A stretch of DNA of 64,000 nucleotides from Hydractinia symbiolongicarpus (GCF_029227915.1 NC_079888.1:7001001-7065000); one strand, 5' to 3'; positions 37,401 through 49,155 are shown, counted from the stretch's first letter. Notes: generated by a model from the sequence alone, not told the origin. Program-made: numbers and translations.

Positions 37401-40400
37401 TACATTATTTTTCAAGCGTTTAAACATGGCTCGCAGGACCTAATTACAATTGGTTTCTATCTTATGCATTCAATTTGCACCCTATCCCCCCTTCGATTAT
37501 ATGCACAACCTTCGAATATACGCATAATCTTCGATTATACACACAATCTTCGAACATACGCATAACTTTCGATTATACGCATAGCCTTCAAACGTACGCA
37601 TAACCTTCGAATATACGCATAACCTTCGAATATACGCACAACCTTCGAACATACGCACAACCTTCGAATATACACACAATCTTCGAACATACGCATAACT
37701 TTCGATTATACGCATAACCTTCGAACATACGCATAACCTTCGATTATACACACAATCTTCGAACATACGCATAACTTTCGATCATACGCATAGCCTTCGA
37801 ACGTACGCATAACCTTCGAATATACACATACCTTCGAATATACGCACAACCTTCGAACATACGCACAACCTTCGAATATACACACAATCTTCGAACATAC
37901 GCATAACTTTCGATTATACGCATAACCTTCGAACATACGCACAACCTTCGAATATACACACAATCTTCGAACATACGCATAACCTTCGATTATACGCATA
38001 ACCTTCGAACGTACGCATAACCTTCGAACATACGCATAACCTTCGATTATACGCATAACCTTAAATGAATAAATAAGCCCCAAAATTAAGAAGTATAATG
38101 CTGTAGATTGAACACCGGTTTTAAAAATTACTTGCACAAAAATCAGCGGTAATCTCAATGAGTTCTTTTGACTGGAATTATGTTTTGAGCTGAGAGTGAA
38201 AGTTTAAGTTAGGTATCTCTTATCAAGTTCTCCCTTAAAGCTTCGTCATCTAGCTTCATTTCGTGAAAGAGTGTGAGTAAATCAAGGTACTACCAGAAGG
38301 TGGGCATGTTGTGGACATATAAATGTTGTATCCTTAGCAGAGTGACAGCACCCTCCATGTTTTTTCTGATTTATGAATTTGAAGTTCACGATCATAACCT
38401 CAATATATGGAGAAAAAAAATTATCAGTAAAATTATAGTATTTCAATCTCAATTTTAGTTGGAAATGAGAATGCACACCGCCTAGAATCAGAACTTACTA
38501 AATGCATACCGTCACAAAATATTAAACATGAAGACGCCGTGGTTGTGGTACCATCTTTAAAACCGCTTACAACTGAACCTGTCCACCTGAAAGAAGGATC
38601 AAGCAAACTGATTACTGCAGGAAAGATTTTACCAACAAACAAGGTTCACATTCGGTGTTTGTTTTTTAAAATATTTTTGTTCTATCTATCTTATACTCTC
38701 TACCGTTCAATTCTCCTTGCTTTTTTGTGTTATCTGAAATCCAACTTGTGAGAATTTCGTGTTTCACTGCTTCGTTTTATAACAATTGGTTCTTTTGACC
38801 AGTATTTTTTGTACCTCTATTCGAATTTTTTTGTAGATGCCGCACGACAGATTGGAGAAGTCGTCTGAAGGTAACAACGCAAGATTGATTATTATCGCCA
38901 GTGTAACTGCTGCTATCTGTTTCGTTATGATTGTTGTGACGATCTTGTTAATATACAGAAGGAATCAGAGGTAGGTTTTATCCGCCCCTGCCGCCCATCT
39001 GGCCACGCATTTAGTCAGTTTATTTATATGGTGAAATCTACTGTTTATTTAGAGAGGAAGAAGAAAGACGAGAGTCAGAGTTTAATACAGGTAGTTAAGA
39101 CATTAACCCTTAAATTTTTTGAAAAACCCCAAATTTCCATTATTATTTATCGACTATTTTTCCACTTTCAACCAGATTTCTGGTCTCCTTCTGCCTTAAG
39201 GTTGATGAACCTGAGTAAATCCGGATGGGAAATTTAATTCTCTTTTGTACGAGCCTGTCTGTATTTCAGCTTTTCTGGGACGCCAAAGTATTTTTTATAC
39301 ACAACTAATTACTTTCTGATTTTTTTTTCTGGGAGAGTTCGTGGTAAAACGAATTAATATTGATCAAAATTACGATGTGATAAAAGCAAAAATGAGCCAT
39401 TAGGTATACGAAAAATATTTCTACCACGAATGCAGAAGTTGATAGACTCACTTTACAGTTAGTTGCGTTACACCTTACCTGTGACACGTAATAAAGCGAA
39501 CTATCGACTTAAAATGTCAAACTGTAGCCAATCTCCAGCTTTATAATCCGTATGAACGATACATATGCATCGATTTGTAGTGGCTACCAGTTGTTCATTT
39601 TTCAGCTCACGGAAATTTACCAGTCGAGAAATTCCACGGGATTTCGCCCGCCGCTGCTCGCAGCTACCATATTTGGCTTACAGACAGAAGTTGGATATTG
39701 ATGGAATAACGTCTGATAATTTTGTTGCTTTTCTTATAGAATACACATACACTGAGGAGAAAAGCCGATCTGACGTATGTATCCGGCCTTATTGAATTGC
39801 CTCGTTTTGAAATTAACATTGTGTTTACGTATTTTCTTTTTGGTTGAGCAGTTTTTTTTCACTGCGCAAGTTCTATGTTACCTTAACTTAAAACTTTGAA
39901 ATGCTTTTCAAAATTGTTTAGAAGAAGTTCGAATTTTTAAACGGAAGTTTTGTAGTGTGAGATCGATTTCATCCTTAGTTATAGGTAGAAATGTAATCTC
40001 AGTATTTTTCAAAATTTACTCATGACATCATCAGTTTCCGGATTTTGAATATTTAAAACTTGGATAAATTGAAAACGAAAAAAGATTTTTAAGCAATACC
40101 AAAAGAGTTTACAGTTCGGAAATCCCTTTTAACAGGAAGCTCTTTCAACAGGAACCTCTTGCAACAGAAGCCCCTTTCAACAGAAACCTCTTGCAACAGA
40201 AGCCCCTTTCAACAGGAACCCCTTGCAACAGAAGCCCCTTTCAACAGGAATCCCTAGCAACAGAAGCCCCTTTCAACAGAAGCCCCTTTCAACAGAAATC
40301 CCTTTCAACCTGAATCTCTTCCAACAGGAATCCCTTTCGACAGGAACCTTTTCAACAGGAACCCTTCGCAACAGAAATCCCTTTTCAACATTAATTGACG

Positions 40401-41718
40401 CGTCACCACAAACCCATCATTGCAGTAACGTGTGATTTATGTGTCTTCTTTACTAGAGTTTTTTCGACAATCAGCTTCGGCATGCTGTTTATCCTAATGC
40501 CCAAGGTTACCGAAATAAAGCTTTTGTTATCCCCACTAAAGCGGAGACTGGAACGAGTTCACCAAGAATTGCTGAAGGTGGTAATTAAGTTTTTTTCTAT
40601 TGAAAATTGACAGGGACTTACACGTGAATAGCGCAACAGAGACACTGTCTAACATGGGTGCATTGTAGAACAGCCCATATTACGGTTCGTATAGGGTGTG
40701 GAATTTGAAAAAAACCTGGGCTAATGGTTTAACTCTGCGAATCTATCCGAATAGTCAAAGATTTAACTTCGCCTTTATAACAACTTGTGGGGACCACCTT
40801 TGAAATTTGTTCTCTTGCCTAAAAATAATTTCTCCAAAATTATGATTTAACCTTATCGGTAATATACGGTTAAAAAAAAGGACTAAATTTTAGATTTTTT
40901 ACCGACTAAAATCGTTTCACCGCCATCCCTTTACCGAGCGGGCATTTTTACTGCCTTTTTTGCCGACTAATATTTTTAACTGATCTCATCTCAGTTTTGC
41001 TAGAATGAGGTTGGATTTTTTTAGTTTACGTTTAGAGTTGTTATACAAGATGTATTTTTAAACTTCCTTTGTTAGTTTGATTGTTTATTATCCATTTTTA
41101 TTTCAAATATCGACTACTTTGAGACTGTTTGCTTTACATAAATTCTTTCAAAAAATAATCAGCAAAAAACGTAATTGTCTTGTCAATAAAATGTGAATAA
41201 ATTCTGGACAAGTGACTTTTAATTTTTCCGACTAAAAAGTGTGCCCAACATTTGTTAGCCGACGTTTTTTTGTACCGATGAGAAGGTTCATGGTTGTAGC
41301 TAATTGCTAGTGACGTGTTATGATGGAAAAAATGTAAACTTTATTGCTAGCTTCAACCTTACACTTCTTTTTACTTTTTTTTTCATCACAACTTTCTCTT
41401 ACTTTTATAGTTCAAACAGAAAAGAACAACACAAACAAAAACAGGCTTAATATCGGTAACTATGGTAACAGTGATGCACGAAATAATAACAACACGGTGG
41501 AAAGCGATAAATTGGCTTGGCTTTCACCGCTACATGTTGCCATGGAAAAAGTTTCTCCTTCTCTACATCGACGTAGAAGAACATGGACGGTATTCGATCG
41601 AAAGGAGAGAAGAAACACAAACACATCCATACCTAAGAGTTCTTCTCATACATACGTGACGGGGGTAAATAATCCGGAGTTAGGCGAAGACAATGTTTCG
41701 TATGAAAACTCAAGTATT

Positions 41719-41752
<34 letters not shown>

Positions 41753-41814
41753 CGCCGTCGCCGTCGCCGTTGCAAGGTTCATGTCAAACTGGTGATGACG
41801 CTGCGATTAGCTGA
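31497..41814 (+). CDS. Unrecognised type I single-pass membrane protein (model incomplete)
   Basis: Exons on one strand: 31497-31776, 32421-32522, 32834-32952, then 38459-38643, 38837-38970, 39053-39090, 41411-41814. Phases agree within each group. The 32952-to-38459 junction does not (phase 0 to phase 1), so a small exon is missing or there are two genes. Residues 1-20 form a signal peptide (MFNLLPVLLFCLIVGEIRNC). Then comes a Cys-containing ectodomain (GEQCPSLCF, EPCTCEC, ACEICV, ALCGKEN) and a Ser/Thr/Glu stalk. A membrane helix follows (LIIIASVTAAICFVMIVVTI) with stop-transfer YRRNQR. A charged EEEERRESEF exon leads to a roughly 130-residue cytoplasmic tail with basic RRRR, YVTGVNNPELGEDNVSYEN and a (PL)n(PS)n run from a CCGTTG/CCGTCG repeat. 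The last 404-base exon is open in a second frame too. I recognise no family; receptor or adhesion function is a guess from topology. Confidence 0.6.
33541..34425. other. Intronic or intergenic stretch without recognised exons
   Basis: Lies in the 5.5 kb gap of the membrane-protein model. No convincing exon was found that would repair the phase break at 32952/38459. Confidence 0.4.
34426..34559 (-). repeat. Dispersed repeat, family R1, inverted copy
   Basis: Reverse complement of the repeat at 1580-1720, sharing ACTAGTCGTTAGCCCGTG, GGATTCGCCCGTCC and GACGTATACGGGT. The close similarity suggests that both copies are fairly young. Confidence 0.8.
34845..35110. repeat. Degenerate minisatellite, ~38-42-bp unit
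   Basis: Units of the type GATCTTATGAACTAATGAACG + CCTGGGTAAG recur about six times with substitutions and length changes. Confidence 0.65.
36279..36387. mobile_element. Inverted-repeat MITE, CAACCTCG family
   Basis: Left arm CCGTTCCCAGGACTTGTTAG plus GCTTTTTATAT pairs with right arm ATATAAAAAAGCCTAACAAG plus TCCTAGGGACGAGGTTGG. The core GGCC...GGCC can also fold. No target duplication was made out. Confidence 0.75.
37489..38062. repeat. 19-bp minisatellite, about 30 units
   Basis: Tandem CCTTCGAACATACGCATAA units (variants with GATTATA, GAATATA, ACACACAAT). Most units contain a TTCGAA or TTCGAT core. Because 19 is not a multiple of 3 and stops are rare on the minus strand, long frames stay open there and translate to FEGYAYVRRLCV-like repeats. 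These are a by-product, not evidence of a gene. It lies in the gap of the membrane-protein model. Confidence 0.95.
39615..39690 (-). repeat. Decayed R1 repeat
   Basis: Keeps CCACGGGATTTCGCCCG and GCTCGCAGCTACCAT in the order of the R1 family, minus orientation, within an intron of the membrane-protein gene. Confidence 0.55.
40121..40392. repeat. 15-17-bp minisatellite (CAACAG-rich)
   Basis: About 17 units of the type CCCTTTCAACAGGAACC / CCCCTTGCAACAGAAG in tandem, in the last intron of the membrane-protein model. Open frames across it are repeat artefacts. Confidence 0.9.
41725..41773 (+). repeat. Coding hexamer repeat (CCGTTG/CCGTCG)n
   Basis: About eight hexamers encode alternating Pro-Leu then Pro-Ser in the cytoplasmic tail of the membrane protein, so allele length is likely to vary in multiples of two residues. 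Confidence 0.85.
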
Positions 41815-42133
41815 TGTTTAGTGTTTGTGCTGTTAAGTACTCGCGCATGAAGGTGTTAACGACGTGGAACATTATATAACGCAGGTAATACCGCAGACGA
41901 CAATCACCTCCAATAAACATGTTCACTCACCGCTGGAGTCAACTGTCCAGTTACAACAGGTTATGTTGATCAGTTGTATTTATTTAGCAGATAGAATGTC
42001 TTTCCGTTTATGACGTCAAGATTTTAAAATGTTTTCAGTTTTTATATGGAACTATTAAGAAAACAGTATCCTTAGTTACCTAGCTTCCTCTCTACTTTCC
42101 ATTTTTCAAATCAGATTTCCCCGTATTAGTAAA

Positions 42134-42139
42134 AATAAA
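42134..42139 (+). terminator. Candidate polyadenylation signal AATAAA
   Basis: First clear AATAAA found downstream of the stop of the membrane-protein gene, about 320 bases after it. Confidence 0.3.
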
Positions 42140-44160
42140 GGAGGCGCACCTTGGCGTTAAACGATGGAAAAAATGTGAGGCCGATAAGTGGGATGATGAG
42201 TGCGTATATTATTCACGGTAATTTTATGTAGGATGACATGACATGACACATATTATCATTTAAAAAGTAAAAATGGAGATTAACCTCCCGATACTTCTCT
42301 TCATTTCCAGAGGTTTTTTTTAATACCATTTGATATGCAGACTGACAAACAAAAAATTTATATGCGTCTACTCAGCCTCATCCTCTTTGACTCCCGTCAG
42401 AAGATCATATCATAAGCATAAGCGTAGAAGATCACTAGGGGTGTGGTTGGGCGTGTACTTTAACATAAGTAAATTTATATTGCGGAGGAAGATGTTGTTT
42501 ACATTATCGTCATTATGACCATTTTTGCTCAAGAACATATACCATCTTCAAGTTTAGTTCTTAAAACCACCTGACGTATATTGTTGAGGCAGGCTGCCCT
42601 TGTGTTTTCCGAGGCCTTCCTATTCTTCTGGCGTCATTTACTTCAAGATTTTTCAGGCTAAGTTCTTGTTGTGTCCCAAGTGTGTTTTAGGATCTTTCTA
42701 TCACTAGGCTAACATTGCATATCATAAAGAAATAGAAATATAGAAACTTTAAGGTAGTAGTAGTGGTGTGTATTTTTTTTCGTCAAAGAGAGTTATAAAA
42801 TCCTAAGAAGTCCTGGAGACGAGGTTGGTCCTTCCACGAGGTTGGTCCCTCCTACCGGATACGTGACTGGCGAAGGTTTTAGAAAAAAAATGCTTGATTT
42901 AAATACAATCCATATTAGTTACCTCAAATGCCACGAGTTCAAAAACAAATAGAGGGAGAAGTGGATAAAAAAGGCGGCACCATATATATGTAAAATCCTA
43001 CGAAACTTAAAACCTTGCCCAAGCTTTGATGTTCCACGCAACAAATTTAAGGTGAAAAAAATTAAGGCCGATAAAAAGTTAAAGCCTACAACAACCTCGT
43101 CCCCAGAAACGTTTCTACGACTATGATATACTCACAGCACGGAGCCATCCCGTCAGAATGCAATCATAGAAGGGCCTTTAGGACGAGGTTGAGCCGCAAT
43201 ATTATCGATTCAGACAGCCGGGGAAACTGCTGCCAATTAACAGGATATCGAAGTAAATTTGGGTAACGAGCTCTTGGTTAAACTAAGATAAAGCCAAAAC
43301 TGAATGCTCTTTGAAGGTTGTACATAGGAAGAAATAAATAAAGGTCAAAAGTAAAAGAATTCAGCTGATGTCGATATCAGTAAACAAGTATTTTCTAATG
43401 TAACTTAATTTTACTAGAGGAATCCGAATTCGGCGAATTTTATCATTCTCTCTCTGCCATTTGAAAAACAACAGGATATTATTACGCCAAAAATTGCTAC
43501 ATTAGGCGTTGAGAAAAACCTATGGTATTGAAACAAAAGAAAGCTTTCGCGCTGTTTTTCACCTGCGTGAATACAGACCTTAGATTCAACTAGAGTTTGT
43601 TAAATTTTAAAAAAGCTCTACAAAAATTGATTCAGCCTTGACATGACGCCTTTGAAGAATCGCTTAATTAACAGTAGTCGTTAGTAATGACGAGAATACT
43701 ATAAAGACCTTGGAGTTGATGACAGAGGATGCAAGATTTTTTTTACGTATCACCAACAGTCTTTTAGACGACGAATTTTTCGTCAGTCCCCCCCGTCGTA
43801 GGATCCGACGAAAGTTTTGGCCGGATATATTTCGGGCACGGCAATGTCAACTTGCGCTTGTTTACTTTTTTTAGAGGAAAGCAGCATTGCTTGAAGTGTT
43901 GAAAGAAGGGGAGGCGTTACCTGGTTGCTGTGATTTGGTTTTGCTTTATTAATATTTTTCTTATTTTAGTTATGTTATTATTTGTTATTATTATGTTATG
44001 AGTCTAACCGTTATTTTTTAAAGTTAACTGACTTTTCCACCCTGTCAGTTGTTTCCAGCAGGGCCCACAAAAGCTGTTCTTATCTGGAGTGTTTAAAGCT
44101 CCCATTTGAGCTACAGAAATCTCCGAAATTTCTGCCCAATAGCGTCTTCCGTCAATATAC
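42140..44160. other. Intergenic, repeat-rich
   Basis: No gene seen. Holds fragments of the CAACCTCG MITE family (42805-42850, 43092-43191) and, at about 44040-44130, an old repeat shared with 23750-23830. Confidence 0.55.
43092..43191. mobile_element. CAACCTCG-family MITE
   Basis: Ends CAACCTCGTCCCCAG and TTTAGGACGAGGTTG in inverted orientation, about 100 bases, no visible target duplication. Confidence 0.65.
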
Positions 44161-44161
44161 A

Positions 44162-44197
44162 TGGCGCCGTAGTTTAGTGGTTATCACTCTCGTACTG
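44162..44197 (+). mobile_element. tRNA-derived SINE, copy 2, 5' part (split by LINE)
   Basis: TGGCGCCGTAGTTTAGTGGT plus TATCACTCTCGTACTG matches the head of the SINE family and then breaks off. The matching continuation starts at about 45565. Confidence 0.82.
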
Positions 44198-45531
44198 CAG
44201 TAGTCGATGTCTCTGATTTTATTCTTACTGAGCTCGACCAACATAACTTTGTTTGTGCTGTGCTCATTGACCTTAAAAAAGCTTTTGACACTGTTGATCA
44301 TAAAATTTTGTTAAAAAAACTATGGTGTTTTGGCATCAGAGATGCTGCCTTTGACTGGTTCGAGTCCTACTTAACGGACCGAATACAGCTGACTCTTGTA
44401 AACGACACAGGATCAGATCTGCTTCATGAAGACGCTTTTGGGGTGCCGCAGGGATCTGTGTTGGGGCCCCTGCTCTTTCTTTTGTATATTGATGACTTAA
44501 AATCTGTCATCAATTCAAACTACCACCATCTATATGCGGATGATACAATAATTATTTCGTCTCATAAAAACTTGGATACCCTTGTCTCCCAGGTCGAGTT
44601 AGAACTTTCGCAAGTCGACCTCTGGCTGAATAATAACAAAATGACTATTAATACGGACAAAACTGAAACAATCTTTTTCGGCAACCACAGCCAGTTAAAA
44701 AAAGTTGAGAACAAAACTATCAACTATATGGGTATTCCTTTGAAGAGGAGCGAAAAAGTTAAATATCTTGGGGTAACATTTGATCAAAAAATGCAATGGG
44801 AAAAGCACATTAATGACATAAATAGAAAAATACTAATTAAATATTCTAAAATTAGAACCATTGCATCCTGTTTAACACCTCACACAAAAAACCTTTTAAT
44901 TAATGCACTTGTCATGCCATATTTCAACTACTGCTCCTCGGCATGGGCTTGTGCCACCCAAGGTAGATTGGGAAAACTAGAAAAACGATTAAAATGTGTC
45001 CGTACCTTTCTTGGGAAAGAGAGGGAATATTCAATGAATAATTTACTCATCAAAAACGATGCCATATTAGTTTTCAAAGCCATGAATCACATTGCTCCTG
45101 ATTACATGCGCTCAAAATTCCTTTTGACAAAAAACTGTCATAATCATCAAACAAGAGGAGCTTCAAAAAACAGGTTCACACTTCCCTTGGTCAACACGGA
45201 ATTTGGCAAAAAAGCCTTCCCATTTAGAGCTGCAAAAGTGTGGAATAATCTTCCAGACCAAGTGACCTGTGATGGAAGTCTGCTTTCGTTTAAGACTTCC
45301 ATCTCTAATGTATTTGGCAAATTCTAATGGAGATCACTTTTGAATTTTTTAATTTTTGTTTTTTATTCTTTTTCTTTTCAATTTTCACAGATTATAAATG
45401 TTACTATGTTTGATTGAGCTGAGGCAGTCTAAGGTTTATCATTTTTTGTTTCTTTTTTGTTCTAGTGGCCCCCAGTGGAAACAATCCACTAACTATAGGT
45501 TTTTGTGATTTTCTGGGCTAGCCACTTTAAA

Positions 45532-45564
<33 letters not shown>
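44198..45564 (+). mobile_element. 5'-truncated non-LTR retrotransposon (CR1/L2-like LINE)
   Basis: Insertion within a SINE, ending in an (ATT)n tract at 45531-45564. A 5-base TACTG occurs on both sides (44193-44197 and about 45563-45567) and may be the target duplication. The element lacks the endonuclease and the first part of the reverse transcriptase; it keeps the frame described in the next entry and a 3' UTR of about 200 bases. The CR1/L2 assignment is inferred from the reverse transcriptase wording and the short-repeat tail. Confidence 0.88.
44203..45327 (+). pseudogene. Partial reverse transcriptase of a LINE, open frame
   Basis: The frame is open from the truncation point to a natural stop TAA at 45325-45327, about 374 residues. 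Reverse transcriptase motifs: A LIDLKKAFDTVDHKIL, B GVPQGSVLGPLLFLLYIDDL, C YADDT, then a thumb-like region (KYLGVTF) and a C-terminal NNLPDQV...FKTSISNVF typical of CR1/Jockey-group elements. The frame has no stop, so the insertion is recent, but the 5' end is missing (no endonuclease, first fingers motifs absent). It is therefore a dead copy and not a gene. Confidence 0.88.
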
Positions 45565-45565
<1 letters not shown>

Positions 45566-45722
45566 TGACTTATGCAGGAAACCGGGGTTTGATTCCCCTT
45601 GGCGACGATTCAATATGGGCAATTGAATATTACCATAGCCCCGGGTTAACACAAGCCATGTAAGGGAAGTTGGGAAATTGACACACTGTGTGGGCCGTTG
45701 AATGTTTTAGTATTTATAGACT
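45565..45722 (+). mobile_element. tRNA-derived SINE, copy 2, 3' part
   Basis: Resumes at ATGCAGGAAACCGGGGTTTG (B-box region) and continues through CGATTCAATATGGGCAA and CACACTGTGTGGGCCGTTGA before similarity fades. With 44162-44197 it forms one SINE interrupted by the LINE. Confidence 0.82.
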
Positions 45723-46004
45723 GCAGTGCCAACATTGGTTACAATGAAAATCCATCATAACTAGCTAACAGAAAAATATATATATCTGGCATGTTGTAAT
45801 GTCAGTACAACACTTTAGACGGGTTGGGTGACTCGCGTAACATCGCTTAATTGTTATTACCTGATTAATTAATTCTGCCCTGACTAATCAAGAAAGCATA
45901 TACTGCAGCCCTGTTTTACCTTGCTACACTATAAACGAGGATACCCACTTGGACATTCTCTTCATATGTAAAAACATGCACCTGTCTGTGTCCTATATAC
46001 CTTC

Positions 46005-46136
46005 CTTAATGTGTTTTGAAGTTTTGAAGAAAATTAATTACAGGAGAAATTTATAATAGAACTATATACCTTCTTTAATGTGTTTTGAAGTTTGGAAGAA
46101 AATTAATTACAGGAGAAATTTATAATAGAACTATCA
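46005..46136. repeat. Tandem duplication, ~67-bp unit
   Basis: Two almost identical units containing ACCTTCCTTAATGTGTTTTG and AATTAATTACAGGAGAAATT, differing at a few bases. A recent event. Confidence 0.9.
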
Positions 46137-46229
46137 AGAATAGAACAAAATGTAAAGTTTTTTGATGTGGTTTGTAAGTAGATAGGCAATGAGGTTGGAA
46201 GATATATCTAGCTGTATCTAGATCAGTGC

Positions 46230-46497
46230 CCAACCAACCTACCAGGAGAAGCCATGGCTTTGATAAAGAATCCTAGAGTATTTAATGCTCTTTTTGAGCT
46301 ATGCAGAGCCAATTAGGGCCCGCGCTGTACTAGACAACTCCTAGCAACATCCAATGGCCCACATAATGTGCCATCTCCCCAATTTCCCTCACATGGCTTG
46401 GTTACTCGCCCATGTCAAGAGGAATCGAAAACCCGGTCTCCCGCACAGAGTAGGAGAGCTATAACCACTAATCTATGGCGCCACTAAGCTAAGCTAC
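46230..46497 (-). mobile_element. tRNA-derived SINE, copy 3
   Basis: The reverse strand reads GTGGCGCCATAGATTAGTGG, TTATAGCTCTCCTACTC, then GGTTTTCGATTCC and ATGGGCGAGTAA. It is the same family as copies 1, 2 and 4. Confidence 0.88.
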
Positions 46498-47103
46498 TAA
46501 GCACAAACAATAGGAGTGCAACTCATGCTGAGAATCAAAACCAAGAAACCATCCATATCGCACTGTAACAATTGTTTTTGATCGGTGAACTGATGCGAAA
46601 TATAATAGTAATCATGCGTAAACAATAATTGGAGTTCCAGCGGCTTGCCCCCACATGAAGCAGAAAAAGTACCCGTTCAATTGAGGCATGTCTTGCTCTA
46701 TTTGGATGTTGTGGACTCACTTGATCAGGTAATGTTACCCAATCGGGTAATACTTACCTGATTTACCTGAAGTGCATTTACATTTATCAAGCTTAATGTT
46801 ACGGTTCATCATTCAAAGTATATGTTGACTAAAGTGTATGCAAATTCCAAACAATCTGATTGTAAAACACCTGATTTGGTATGGTTAAATCTACTAAGAT
46901 ACTGTAGCGGAACAAAAAACTGTCTCTGACCGGGATGCCTGGTTTGGGAGGGGGGGGGCTGATATCTAGATCATGGGTTATTTATTATGTTAACATTTAA
47001 ACATGCCTTACCCACTGTCAAGTATTTATTAATGATTAGACATCAAGCCTTGTAATTGTCTTACACATAACTTTTATCAAGTTTGATTTTACATGAAAAT
47101 ATC

Positions 47104-47432
47104 AGCGTCGTAGATTAGTGGTTATAGCTCTCGTACTCTGTGCGGGAGACCGGGGTTCGATTCCTCTTGACGGCGATTCAACATGGGCGAGTGAATGTTA
47201 CCATAGCCCGGTGTTAACCCAAGCCATGTGAGGGAATTTGGGGAGATGGCACACTGTGTGGGCCGTTGGATGTTGCCGGGAGTTGTCTGGTAGAGCGTGG
47301 GCCCTAATTGCGTCTGCGTAGCTCAAAATGAGCATTAAATACTCTAGGACTCTCCATCTAATCCATGGCCCATGGTATATCCCTCGATATTTGTGAGGCT
47401 AGCGATGTAAAATATGCACATCTAATCTATAT
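47104..47432 (+). mobile_element. tRNA-derived SINE, copy 4 (best preserved)
   Basis: The head AGCGTCGTAGATTAGTGGTT with B box GGGGTTCGATTCC is intact, and the body and tail (AAATATGCACATCTAATCTA) are complete. Length is about 325 bases. The tRNA of origin is not clear (Glu- or Val-like start). Confidence 0.9.
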
Positions 47433-49155
47433 CTCTCATTCAGACTTGTAATAGAGAACAGGTATATATGTCTAATTGCACATAAAGTAAAATAATTTTG
47501 GGTAGATTTAAGCAAAATACATATAAAACCACCTTTTGTTGGACATTCTAACAACAGGTTTCTTCCCTTATAAAGTTGTGAGCCAAGCTGAGGACTCAAT
47601 TTTTTATTTAATAACAAGTCAGCAGAGCGGTGTGTGCATAATGCCTGAGCCAATTGTTCATCTAATAAAAGATGTTTATATGTTTAATTGCTTTTAATTT
47701 TATTTACATCTGTCATTTCAATGTCTATTTAATGGGACAATACATTCATGTTTGTTTCATTTATTTTATTACTGATCATAATTGTCTATTTCTTTTTAAT
47801 ATCCTAAGGATTAAATTTCTTCAAATCTGATTTCCATTTCAATAAAATTAATCTGCAAATGTAAAAGTGTTTGACAATACTGGTAATAAAATTGTTGAAA
47901 CCAGATGTTTTTTGAATAGGGTCAAAGTTTTATATTTATTATACTTCTTGTAAATACATAAGGTATTAAAAATGCATTTAATTTTCAACAAATGTCACAA
48001 ATTGCAGATAAATTTAAACTTGTTTTTGGAATCAAATACCAAGTATATACTTCTTTACAATCAAAATACACCCATTCTTGAGGTATATTCAACCATGTGT
48101 CATATGTTATTCATGCCATGACTTAGTCGTTAAAGTTGTCTAATATATATCCACTTCAGTTTGTTTATTTTTGTTAAGGTAAATCAACAAATCATAACTG
48201 TGAGAAGAGAGGGTCTAATGAGTTTGCAACAAGCATGAGAAAATTTAATAAATAATTTATTTAAAACCTGTAATAATTTACAACATTTTTAATTTACTTT
48301 ACTACATATTATTAAAACCATAAACTGAATACTCTATTCATTATGTCATATATATCATTAAAATTTTGGTAATAGATAGCTTCATTTCAAAAGAAGATTG
48401 TTCACTTTCTTTCTACATTTCTTTTAATAAAATCATTAATTTTTAATGAACTTTTTCTTACCAAGACATAATTTTTTTTAAAAAAAAAAACAACCTTATC
48501 TAAACAGTATTAAGTGATAACAAACTTTGTATTTATTATATGTTAACCAAGGAATAACAAAGCATTATGTTTAACAAGTTTTAAAAAGTTAAATTCCTAA
48601 GTTGAGTTGTTCAATACAAAAAATACAGTTATATGTAGGGATGGGCAGGAAACTAATGATATTTAAAAGAAAATGAAACATCCGTTTATAATTGTAAACT
48701 TCATAAACTGGCAATTATTTAAGTTGACTTAAGAAGCTTGTGGTTTCTTAATTCGTTTTTGTATAAACATAATTGTGTTACCAATGAAGCAGTCTGTATC
48801 TATTTTTGAATGAAGATTATAATATCAGTATTATTACTTGTTAATATTTTATTTCTAGCACAGTTGTTAAATAGTTTTGTTGTTTTCATTTTTATGTAAA
48901 GATATAAGAATATTGTTTGCACGTACATGCTAAGAAACACAACAGCAGCACTGTCATGAATACACAGAAGCTCTAAGTAAGCTGTAAGTACGTACTGCCT
49001 GCAAATTTTATACTTGCTTTTTTGAGCTGTAGCTTTTAATCAATTCTTTTTGTTGTTGCTATACATAGAATAGGTGTTCTCTCATGAAAAAAGTATGTTA
49101 TTTATATATATATATATTTTTAAATTTTTAGCAACAGCCAACTAAAATATAAAAC
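47433..49155. other. Intergenic, strongly AT-rich
   Basis: No gene or clear repeat seen. The last 50 bases hold TATATA tracts and a pyrimidine-rich splice acceptor (ATTTTTAG at about 49123-49130) just before the supervillin start, so a 5' UTR intron or trans-splice site is likely. Confidence 0.5.

Noticed and set aside
37489-38062. Regular repeats resembling a CRISPR array
   Set aside because: There are no unique spacers between repeats and the context is eukaryotic; it is a direct minisatellite.
37497-38158. Long overlapping minus-strand frames with FEGYAYVRRLCV-like repeats
   Set aside because: By-product of a 19-bp minisatellite lacking stops; no splice or start context.
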